A DNA stretch of 7,455 nucleotides from Xanthobacteraceae bacterium (GTDB lineage: Bacteria; Pseudomonadota; Alphaproteobacteria; Rhizobiales; Xanthobacteraceae), in NCBI GenBank assembly GCA_030039105.1, contig JASHQO010000457.1, positions 1 through 7,455 on the forward strand. Reading direction: 5' to 3'. A program made the position numbers and the translations under genes. Below the pieces are notes generated by a model. It was not told the origin of the DNA. It saw nothing but the letters and a program-made list of their open reading frames with translations, and ran no database searches. This document shows, in pieces, positions 1-5,908 of this stretch. The first letter of the stretch is position 1. Every line of letters begins with the position of its first letter.

Positions 1-861
1 CCGGAATTTGCCGAAAGGTTCGACATCGGCGTGTCGGACCAGAAGCTGCACAGTCTCGCGCAGGTCTCGCGTGCCCTCGACGAAATGCTCAATCGCCCGC
101 CGGATCGCCACGCGCCCTATATTGGCGAGAGCGCGTTCGCGACCAAAGCCGGCATCCATGCCTCGGCGATCCTGAAGGAGCCCAAAACTTACGAGCATGT
201 TGCTCCCGAAACGGTCGGCAACAAGCGCCGCGTGCTGGTGTCCGACCAGGCCGGCAGGTCGAACGTGCTGGCAGAGCTCGACCGCAGCGGGCTGATCGCC
301 GAGCTGCAAAGCCTCGGCATCGCACTCGAGAAGGACGACCCCCGCATTGCGCGGCTGCTGGATGAGGTCAAAATCCGCGAGGCCGGCGGCTACGCCTACG
401 AGAATGCGCAGACGTCTTTTGAGGTTTTGGCGCGCCGCACGCTCGGCCAAGTGCCGAACTACTTCGACATTCTTCAATACGACGTCAATGTCGAGCAGCG
501 CTATAACGCGGCCGGCGACAAGGTCACCGTCGCCATGGCGGTGGTGAAGGTCAAGATCAGGGACGAGACCTTCATCTCCGCCGCCGAAGGCAAGGGCCCG
601 GTGAATGCGCTCGACGTCGCGCTGCGCAAGGACATCGCCAAATTCGCGCCCTATATCGAAAAGCTCAAGCTCACCGACTATCGCGTGCGTATCCTCAACG
701 CCGGCACCGAGGCGGTCACGCGGGTTCTGATCGAGAGCGAGGATGGCGACGGCGAGCGTTTGAGCACTATCGGCGTTTCGGAGAACATTATCGACGCCTC
801 GGTGCAGGCGCTGACCGACGCGATCATCTACAAGCTGGTGAAGTCGGGCGCGCCGGCGTGA
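1..861 (+). CDS. cimA: (R)-citramalate synthase, C-terminal part (5' end outside window)
   Basis: This is the end of a citramalate synthase (TIGR00977-like, LeuA superfamily), which condenses pyruvate and acetyl-CoA to (R)-citramalate in the threonine-independent route to isoleucine. The frame is open to base 1, so 286 codons are visible against a usual length of about 530 residues; the catalytic TIM barrel lies mostly off the left edge. An ATG-like start at 31 (GTG) is internal, because residues before it (PEFAERFDIGVSD) match the family. Visible marks are GESAFATKAGIHASAIL, the family-typical VGNKRRVLVSDQAGRSN stretch, and from about base 475 to the end the LeuA-type allosteric/dimerisation domain, with the closing STIGVSENIIDAS motif. 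That domain normally carries end-product (isoleucine) feedback inhibition. Homocitrate or 2-isopropylmalate synthase is the main alternative, but the C-terminal motifs favour citramalate synthase. The gene ends in TGA 46 bases before the next start. Confidence 0.88.
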   Translation, partial: PEFAERFDIGVSDQKLHSLAQVSRALDEMLNRPPDRHAPYIGESAFATKAGIHASAILKEPKTYEHVAPETVGNKRRVLVSDQAGRSNVLAELDRSGLIAELQSLGIALEKDDPRIARLLDEVKIREAGGYAYENAQTSFEVLARRTLGQVPNYFDILQYDVNVEQRYNAAGDKVTVAMAVVKVKIRDETFISAAEGKGPVNALDVALRKDIAKFAPYIEKLKLTDYRVRILNAGTEAVTRVLIESEDGDGERLSTIGVSENIIDASVQALTDAIIYKLVKSGAPA

Positions 862-894
862 CTTTGAACCCTCACCACAAGGAGGAGGGGAAAC

Positions 895-900
895 AAAGGA
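895..900 (+). promoter_or_regulatory. Shine-Dalgarno site for the VOC gene
   Basis: AAAGGA lies 6 bases before the ATG at 907, and a second purine-rich GGAGGAGGGG run sits at 881-890. The nearer site has the right spacing and fixes the ATG as the start. Confidence 0.6.
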
Positions 901-906
901 GCCGCC

Positions 907-1290
907 ATGATCGACCATATCTCTATCGCGGTGCGCGACCTGAAAGCTTCGGCGCGGTTCTATGAAGCGCTGCTGGCGCCGCTCGGCATGAAGCGCGTGC
1001 GCGAATGGTCGACCAGCGTCGGCTTCGGCAAGACCTATCCGGAGTTCTGGATCAACGAGCGCGACAGGCTGAAACCGCTCGGCGAAGACAATGGCGCCCA
1101 TATCGCATTGCGCGCGCCCGACACCAAGGCGGTCGATGCGTTTCACGCCGCGGCGCTTGCCGCCGGCGCCCATTCAGCCGGCGCGCCCGGCATGCGGCAC
1201 GAATATTCGCCGCACTACTACGCCGCCTTCATCCGCGACTGGGACGGCAACCGCATCGAAGCTGTGACGTTTTTGAAGGACGCGAAGTGA
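907..1290 (+). CDS. VOC-family (glyoxalase/bleomycin-resistance fold) protein
   Basis: This is a 127-residue soluble protein of the vicinal-oxygen-chelate superfamily, built of two beta-alpha-beta-beta-beta modules. The N-terminus (IDHISIAVRDLKASARFYE) is the classic first module: strand with a leading His, then helix. The second module starts near residue 64 (GAHIALRA) and closes with the WDGNRIEAVTF strand. His4, Glu47, His65 and Glu118 fall where superfamily members carry metal ligands, so a divalent-metal site is likely; this is my positional reading, not an alignment. The substrate cannot be told from sequence, and lactoylglutathione lyase, dioxygenase or resistance-protein functions are all possible. 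It lies 45 bases after cimA on the same strand and may be cotranscribed, although it has its own good ribosome site. It converges on the LOG gene with 6 bases between stops. Confidence 0.85.
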   Translation: MIDHISIAVRDLKASARFYEALLAPLGMKRVREWSTSVGFGKTYPEFWINERDRLKPLGEDNGAHIALRAPDTKAVDAFHAAALAAGAHSAGAPGMRHEYSPHYYAAFIRDWDGNRIEAVTFLKDAK

Positions 1291-1296
1291 CGCCGC

Positions 1297-1902
1297 TTAC
1301 ATCCGCTCGGCCGGAACCGCCATCGTCTTTTCCGCCTCGCTGACCTCGCGAGAGGCGTCGTGCAGCTTCGGCAAGATGTCCTCGACGCGCTCGGCGACGA
1401 GGCAATCGACTCGCGGCTTTGCCGGCAGAAAATCCTGGGCGCGCATGTGGTCGATCAGCGTCAATAGCGGGTCCCAGTAGGCGTTGATGTTGGCGATCAG
1501 GATCGGCTTCTTGTGACGGCCGAGCTGAGCCCAGGTGAGCTGCTCGACGACCTCCTCCAGCGTGCCGATGCCACCCGGCAAGGCGACGAAGCCGTCGGCG
1601 CGCTCGAACATCTTGCGTTTGCGCTCGTGCATGTCGCGGGTGACCACCAGCTCCTGGAGGAGCCGCGGCTGCGGCCGTTCGCGTTTGGTCAAAAACTCCG
1701 GAATGATGCCGGTCGCGGTCCCACCGTGTTCCAGCACGGCCTCCGCCAGCGCGCCCATCAGGCCGGTTGAGCCGCCGCCGTAGATCAGCCGGATGTGGTT
1801 TGCCGCGAGGATTTTGCCGAAGCTGTGCGCGGTCTCGACAAAGACCGGATCGGTCCCCGGGCTCGAGCCGCAGTAGACGCACAGCGCATTGATTTTGCTC
1901 AT
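1297..1902 (-). CDS. LOG family protein (probable nucleotide 5'-monophosphate phosphoribohydrolase)
   Basis: This is a 201-residue cytosolic Rossmann-like protein of the LOG/TIGR00730 family. Characterised members cleave N6-modified AMP (cytokinin ribotides), and often AMP itself, to free base and ribose 5-phosphate. From the chosen start it reads: VYCGSS near residues 10-14, IYGGGSTGLMG at 40-50, MHERK at 91-95, and the signature PGGIGTLEE at 109-117, whose Glu116 is the expected catalytic residue. Length is normal for the family. I chose ATG at 1902 (protein MSKINALCVYCG...) because homologues begin just before the VYCGSS strand. The frame stays open upstream to about 2157, but that extension would overlap the ABC transporter's N-terminus and has no family match. 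No clear Shine-Dalgarno precedes 1902. Whether the organism actually makes a cytokinin-type product is not shown here; a base-salvage role is equally possible. Confidence 0.9.
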   Translation of the reverse strand: MSKINALCVYCGSSPGTDPVFVETAHSFGKILAANHIRLIYGGGSTGLMGALAEAVLEHGGTATGIIPEFLTKRERPQPRLLQELVVTRDMHERKRKMFERADGFVALPGGIGTLEEVVEQLTWAQLGRHKKPILIANINAYWDPLLTLIDHMRAQDFLPAKPRVDCLVAERVEDILPKLHDASREVSEAEKTMAVPAERM

Positions 1903-2070
1903 GGAGTCGTACCCGTTAAAAGAACTATGTGGCGTTGATTCGACTCCGCTGCAAGCATTTTGGGTGACCCGCGGCCCGGTGCGAAGCGGGGCGAAAGCCT
2001 CTATATGACGGAAGTCCTTGAGATTGAGGATGTGGGCGGCCCGAGGGGGCCGATCCGGGCCCGGGCTTGA
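1903..2070. promoter_or_regulatory. Divergent intergenic spacer between LOG and ABC exporter genes
   Basis: This 168-base non-coding gap separates two genes that point away from each other, so promoters for both should lie here. On the minus strand CTTGCA (complement of about 1951-1956) is a possible -35 for the LOG gene, with only weak -10 candidates. On the plus strand CTTGAG near 2017 is a possible -35 for the exporter, again without a clear -10. GC-rich near-palindromic sequence (GGCCCGAGGGGGCC and CCGGGCCCGGG) occupies 2037-2066, right before the exporter start. I see no identifiable operator. Confidence 0.4.
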
Positions 2071-4041
2071 ATGAGCGACTACCACCATCGATCCGGTCTC
2101 ACGCGCAGAAGCGATGTCGCCGCCGATAGCGGCGCCATGCTGCGCACGATCGTGCATCTATGGCCGTATATCTGGCCGGCGGACCGGCGCGACCTGAAGC
2201 TGCGCGTAGTGCTGGCCACGGTGCTGCTGTTCGCCGCCAAGCTCGCCACCGTCGCGGTGCCGTTCACCTTCAAGTGGGCGACCGATGCGCTTGCCGGCCA
2301 CGGCACGGCGCCGCTCGGGCCCGACAACGTCATCGCCTGGGCGCTGGCGACGCCGGTGATGATGACCTTGGCCTACGGCGGCATGCGCATCCTGATGGCG
2401 GCGCTAACGCAAATCCGCGACGGCATCTTCGCCAAGGTCGCCATGCACGCGGTGCGGCGGATCGCGATCCTCACCTTCGACCACATGCACCTCTTGTCGC
2501 TGCGATTTCATCTCGAGCGCAAGACCGGCGGGCTGACCCGCGTGCTGGAGCGCGGCCGCAACGCTATCGAGACCATCGTGCGCATGGTGCTGCTGCAGCT
2601 CGCGCCGACGATCGTCGAGCTGGTTTTGATCGTGGCCGTGTTGCTCTACCACTTCGATTGGCGCTACGTGGTCGCCATCGGGCTGACGGTCGCGCTCTAC
2701 ATGTGGTTCACCTTCGCCGCCACCGAATGGCGCATCGGCATCCGTCGCGAGATGAATTCGAGCGATACCGACGCCAACGCCAAGGCGATCGACTCGCTGC
2801 TCAACTACGAGACCGTCAAATATTTCTCGGCCGAGGCGCGCGAGGGCAAACGCTACGACCACTCGATGGCGCGCTACGAGGGGGCGAGCGTCAAGGCCTA
2901 CGTATCGCTCGCCGTTATGAACGCCGGGCAGGCGGCGGTGTTCACGCTCGGACTCGCCTCAACCATGGTGCTGTGCGCCTACGGCATCGAGCACGGCACC
3001 AACACGGTGGGCGATTTTGTCATGATCAACGCCATGATGATCCAGCTCTACCAGCCGCTGAATTTCATGGGCATGGTCTATCGCGAGATCAAACAGGCGG
3101 TGATCGACATCGAGATCATGTTCGCGATGTTGGCGCGCAAGCCTGAGATCGAGGACAAGCCGGGTGCCAAGCCGTTGCAGGTGCGCTCCGGCACCATCCG
3201 TTTCGACAACGTGTCGTTCGCCTATGAGCCGTCGCAACCGATCCTCAAAAGCTTGAACTTCGATGTTGCCGCGGGCGACACGGTCGCCATCGTCGGACCG
3301 TCGGGCGCGGGCAAGTCGACGATCTCGCGGCTCTTGTTCCGCTTCTATGACGTCACCGGCGGCCGCATCCTCATCGACGGCCAGGATATTCGCGACGTGA
3401 CGCAGACCTCACTGCGCGCTGCCATCGGCATGGTGCCGCAGGACACCGTGCTGTTCAACGACACCATCCGCTACAACATCCGCTATGGCCGCTGGGACGC
3501 GGGCGACGCCGAGGTCGAGGAGGCGGCGCGGCAGGCGCAGATCGACGATTTCATCCGCCGTGCGCCGAAGGGCTACGAGACCGAAGTCGGCGAGCGCGGC
3601 CTGAAGCTCTCCGGCGGCGAGAAGCAGCGCGTCGCCATCGCCCGCACCATCCTCAAGGGACCGCCGATCCTGTTGCTCGACGAAGCAACGTCCGCGCTCG
3701 ACAGCCATACCGAGAGGGATATCCAGGACGAGCTCGACCGCGTGGCGCAAAACCGCACCACGCTGGTGATCGCCCATCGACTCTCCACCATCGTCGGTGC
3801 CGACATGATTCTGGTGCTCGACGACGGCGTCATCGTCGAGCGCGGCGCGCACCATGAGCTGCTCGCGCACGGCGGTCTCTATGCCAGCATGTGGAACAGG
3901 CAGCGCGAGGCGGAGCGGGCGCGTGAGCTTTTGGCCGAAGTCGGCGATGACGGCGGGGCTCCCAATCGCAATCCGCCGCCCGCGGTTGATGAGGCGGTAT
4001 CGGCGGTTGAGCTCATACAGACGGCCGATGCTGCAGAGTGA
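2071..4041 (+). CDS. Atm1/ABCB7/HMT1-type ABC exporter (fused permease and ATPase)
   Basis: This is a 656-residue half-transporter, expected to form an inner-membrane homodimer that exports glutathione-linked compounds (oxidised glutathione, metal-glutathione or sulfur species) using ATP. The membrane domain (about residues 40-345) shows six hydrophobic spans, near 45-65, 88-112, 178-195, 199-217, 281-303 and 310-330. Diagnostic family stretches are FHLERKTGGLTRVLERG (146-162), TEWRIGIRREMN (218-229) and LLNYETVKYF (243-252). Arg221, Arg225, Asn284, Gln287 and Arg338 fall in segments that contact glutathione in bacterial Atm1, from memory of that structure. The nucleotide-binding domain has Walker A GPSGAGKST (409-417), Q-loop Gln457, signature LSGGE (513-517), Walker B ILLLDE (533-538), D-loop SALD (541-544) and switch His569, so it should be active. 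The first 25 residues are polar and poorly conserved; Met23 (2137) is an alternative start. The C-terminal 35 residues are an acidic, Pro-containing tail. The exact exported substrate is unknown. Confidence 0.92.
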   Translation: MSDYHHRSGLTRRSDVAADSGAMLRTIVHLWPYIWPADRRDLKLRVVLATVLLFAAKLATVAVPFTFKWATDALAGHGTAPLGPDNVIAWALATPVMMTLAYGGMRILMAALTQIRDGIFAKVAMHAVRRIAILTFDHMHLLSLRFHLERKTGGLTRVLERGRNAIETIVRMVLLQLAPTIVELVLIVAVLLYHFDWRYVVAIGLTVALYMWFTFAATEWRIGIRREMNSSDTDANAKAIDSLLNYETVKYFSAEAREGKRYDHSMARYEGASVKAYVSLAVMNAGQAAVFTLGLASTMVLCAYGIEHGTNTVGDFVMINAMMIQLYQPLNFMGMVYREIKQAVIDIEIMFAMLARKPEIEDKPGAKPLQVRSGTIRFDNVSFAYEPSQPILKSLNFDVAAGDTVAIVGPSGAGKSTISRLLFRFYDVTGGRILIDGQDIRDVTQTSLRAAIGMVPQDTVLFNDTIRYNIRYGRWDAGDAEVEEAARQAQIDDFIRRAPKGYETEVGERGLKLSGGEKQRVAIARTILKGPPILLLDEATSALDSHTERDIQDELDRVAQNRTTLVIAHRLSTIVGADMILVLDDGVIVERGAHHELLAHGGLYASMWNRQREAERARELLAEVGDDGGAPNRNPPPAVDEAVSAVELIQTADAAE

Positions 4042-4053
4042 GCTCAGCCGTGG

Positions 4054-4196
4054 CCCTGTCATCCTGAGGCGGCCGCGAAGCGGCTGTCGAAGGATGCGGC
4101 CGAGGTGCAGGGGCCGTCGCTCTTCGAGGCCCGCGGAGTTTATCGTCGGGCCGGCCACTTCGGGCCGGACCCGTTGGCTCGCACCTCGCGGTGGCG
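4054..4196. repeat. Degenerate intergenic palindromic repeat (rhizobial REP/RIME-like) before psd
   Basis: The gap between the exporter and psd is largely a worn copy of a mosaic palindromic repeat that I recognise from Bradyrhizobium-like genomes, whose ends read like TGTCATCCTGAGG and its complement. Here the left end TGTCATCCTGAGG is intact (4057-4069). It is followed by a small hairpin, GCCGC-GAA-GCGGC (4072-4084), then TCGAAGGATG and an opposed CTTCGA (4087-4092 against 4122-4127). A second hairpin, CCGGCC-ACTTCG-GGCCGG, lies at 4151-4168, and GGCTCGCACCTC plus GGTGGCGGG (4176-4198) resembles an eroded right end. No protein is encoded. In RNA these stems could limit read-through or stabilise transcript ends. 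The family assignment is from memory and would need a genome-wide copy count. Confidence 0.6.
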
Positions 4197-4208
4197 GGAA
4201 ATAGGCCC

Positions 4209-4910
4209 ATGTCCGTCGTCAACTCCATCCGCGCGCAGTTGTCGCCGATCCATCCGCAGGGCTATCCGTTCATCGGCGGCTTTGCGTTGATCAGCCTTAT
4301 TCTGTTCTGGCTGTGGTCGCCGCTCGGCTGGCTCGGCACGGTGGCGACGCTGTGGTGCGCCTATTTCTTTCGCGATCCGCCACGGGTCACGCCGTTGCGC
4401 GACGGCATCGTGGTGGCACCGGCCGACGGCCGGGTCAGTCAGGTCGTCAACGCGTTACCGCCGCAGGAACTCGACCTCGGCGGCCGGCCGCTGCCGCGCA
4501 TTTCGATTTTCATGAGCGTGTTCGATTGTCACGTGAATCGCAGCCCGGTCGCCGGCCGCATCGAGCGCATGGTCTATCGCGCTGGAAAATTCCTCAGCGC
4601 CGATCTCGATAAGGCGAGCGAGGACAATGAGCGCAACGCCTTCGTCATCGCGACGGCGAGCCACCAGCGTATCGGCGTGATCCAGATCGCCGGCCTCGTC
4701 GCCCGCCGCATCGTGCCGTTCGTACGCGAGGGTGAGGTGGTGGCCGCCGGCGGGCGCATCGGCATGATCCGCTTCGGCTCCCGCGTCGACGTCTATCTGC
4801 CTGAGGGAAGCCTCACCCTGGTCGCCGAGGGCCAGACCTCGATTGCTGGCGAAACCGTGCTGGCGGATCTGCGCGCGACCGAGGCCGAGCGCTCGTTTCG
4901 TATGAACTAA
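4209..4910 (+). CDS. psd: Phosphatidylserine decarboxylase proenzyme (short, archaeal-type)
   Basis: Psd decarboxylates phosphatidylserine to phosphatidylethanolamine at the inner membrane. The 233-residue protein is the short pyruvoyl-dependent form. It has a hydrophobic N-terminal anchor (about 20-55), then APADGRV with Asp73 (70-76), FMSVFDCHVNRSP with His108 (101-113), the DKASEDNERN stretch (134-143), and the self-cleavage site FGSR at 189-192. Cleavage between Gly190 and Ser191 would give a beta chain of 190 residues and an alpha chain of 43 whose Ser becomes the pyruvoyl group. ATG at 4209 gives the family-typical MSVVNSIRAQ start. A GTG six codons upstream (4191) is in frame but lies in the end of the repeat. 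No strong Shine-Dalgarno is present; GGGAAATAGG is the only purine-rich stretch nearby. pssA follows after 65 bases, consistent with an operon for consecutive lipid steps. Confidence 0.93.
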   Translation: MSVVNSIRAQLSPIHPQGYPFIGGFALISLILFWLWSPLGWLGTVATLWCAYFFRDPPRVTPLRDGIVVAPADGRVSQVVNALPPQELDLGGRPLPRISIFMSVFDCHVNRSPVAGRIERMVYRAGKFLSADLDKASEDNERNAFVIATASHQRIGVIQIAGLVARRIVPFVREGEVVAAGGRIGMIRFGSRVDVYLPEGSLTLVAEGQTSIAGETVLADLRATEAERSFRMN

Positions 4911-4962
4911 CAGAGGCTTAACCGCGAAGTCGGGCCGCGTGGCGAGGCGAGGGCGGAACGGC

Positions 4963-4968
4963 TATAAT
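4963..4968 (+). promoter_or_regulatory. Possible -10 element (TATAAT) just upstream of pssA
   Basis: A perfect TATAAT sits 7 bases before the pssA ATG at 4976, in otherwise GC-rich sequence. The expected transcription start would fall at or next to the start codon, giving a leaderless message. The -35 position 17 bases upstream (TGGCGA) matches TTGACA only weakly, so this may be chance, with pssA transcribed from psd instead. Confidence 0.25.
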
Positions 4969-4975
4969 TGCGGCC

Positions 4976-5866
4976 ATGCCCATGCAACAGCCTCGTTCCG
5001 GCCGTCCACGTCTGCGCCTGCCGAACCGGCGCTTCCGCCGCATTCCGGTGCGGACGTTGGCGCCCAACGTCGTGACCTTGGTGGCGCTGTGCGCCGGCCT
5101 CACTGCCATCCGCATGGCGTTCGAGAATCGCTATGGCTTGGCGCTCGCGGCGATCGTGTTTGCCACGTTCCTCGACGGTATCGACGGCCGCCTGGCGCGG
5201 CTGCTGAAGGGCACCTCGCGTTTCGGCGCCGAGCTCGACAGCCTCGCCGACTTCGTCAACTTCGGCGTAGCGCCGGCATTGATTCTTTATTTCTGGGGAC
5301 TGCACGACCTGAAGTCCGCCGGCTGGATCGCCGCCATGGTGTTTGCGATTTGCGCCGGGCTACGGCTCGCCCGCTTCAACGTCATGATCGAAGATCCGGA
5401 TCGGCCGGCCTGGGCCAATAATTTCTTTGTCGGCGTGCCGGCGCCGGCCGGTGCCATCACGGTCTTGCTGCCGATCTATGCCGCGTTCCTCGGCTTGCCG
5501 CGATCCGAGCTCCTGACGTGGCTGACGTTGTTCTATACGCTCGCTCTCGCCTCGCTGATGGTGTCGCGGCTGCCGGTGTTTTCCGGCAAGCGGGTGGGCA
5601 CGCGGGTGCTGCCGGAGCTGGTTGGACCGGCCGTCGTCGCCGCGGTGCTGTTTATCGCGCTGTTGGTCGCTTATCCATGGATCATCCTGACCATCGGTAC
5701 GCTCGCTTACATCGCGAGCCTGCCGTTCGGCTATCTGTCCTACCGCCGCTACGAGCGCCGTTCAAAAGAGAGCAAGGCCGAGGCGCCGGCAGCATCGCCG
5801 CAGTCAGCCACGCTCAGCATCGTCCGCGCCGCCGACAACGAGCACCGTCCGTCGCGCCTCAATTGA
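4976..5866 (+). CDS. pssA: CDP-diacylglycerol--serine O-phosphatidyltransferase (phosphatidylserine synthase)
   Basis: PssA transfers the phosphatidyl group from CDP-diacylglycerol to L-serine, making phosphatidylserine, the substrate of Psd encoded just upstream. The 296-residue integral membrane protein has a basic N-terminus (rich in Arg, residues 7-26) and about eight hydrophobic spans from residue 30 to 255. The CDP-alcohol phosphatidyltransferase signature D-G-x2-A-R-x8-G-x3-D-x3-D is complete: Asp70, Gly71, Ala74, Arg75, Gly84, Asp88 and Asp92, with the last Asp as expected catalytic base. Motifs after it (FGVAPALILY, GLRLARFNV, FFVGVPAPAGA) are typical of the Gram-positive/rhizobial type II synthase rather than the E. 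coli enzyme. The C-terminal 40 residues are polar and charged. No clear Shine-Dalgarno precedes ATG 4976, and a second Met is at residue 3. Psd and PssA together supply phosphatidylethanolamine. Confidence 0.93.
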   Translation: MPMQQPRSGRPRLRLPNRRFRRIPVRTLAPNVVTLVALCAGLTAIRMAFENRYGLALAAIVFATFLDGIDGRLARLLKGTSRFGAELDSLADFVNFGVAPALILYFWGLHDLKSAGWIAAMVFAICAGLRLARFNVMIEDPDRPAWANNFFVGVPAPAGAITVLLPIYAAFLGLPRSELLTWLTLFYTLALASLMVSRLPVFSGKRVGTRVLPELVGPAVVAAVLFIALLVAYPWIILTIGTLAYIASLPFGYLSYRRYERRSKESKAEAPAASPQSATLSIVRAADNEHRPSRLN

Positions 5867-5885
5867 GCCGGCGCGCCGGCCTTTT
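5867..5885 (+). terminator. GC palindrome after pssA, possible weak intrinsic terminator
   Basis: Directly after the pssA TGA lies a perfect 14-base palindrome, GCCGGCGCGCCGGC (5867-5880), able to form a 5-bp stem with a CGCG loop, followed by CTTTT. The short T run makes it a weak rho-independent terminator at best. It could separate the lipid operon from the solute-binding protein gene 23 bases further on. Confidence 0.4.
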
Positions 5886-5908
5886 GGATCGCCAAAGAAA
5901 CTTCGAGC

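Noticed and set aside
1291..1296. Terminator between the convergent VOC and LOG genes
   Set aside because: The gap is only 6 bases and I found no hairpin with a T tract in it.
1903..2157. N-terminal extension of the LOG protein to 286 residues
   Set aside because: The extra 85 residues have no family resemblance, overlap the exporter start on the opposite strand, and precede the conserved VYCGSS strand by far more than in homologues. The open frame is explained by high GC.
2160..3146. 328-codon frame inside the ABC exporter, other plus-strand frame
   Set aside because: Its product is Arg/His/Gly-rich low-complexity sequence typical of a shadow frame in GC-rich DNA. The overlapping frame carries all ABC and Atm1 motifs.
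4191..4208. GTG start giving six extra residues to Psd
   Set aside because: The codons lie in the tail of the repeat and the added residues are not typical. ATG 4209 gives the conserved MSVVNSIRAQ beginning.
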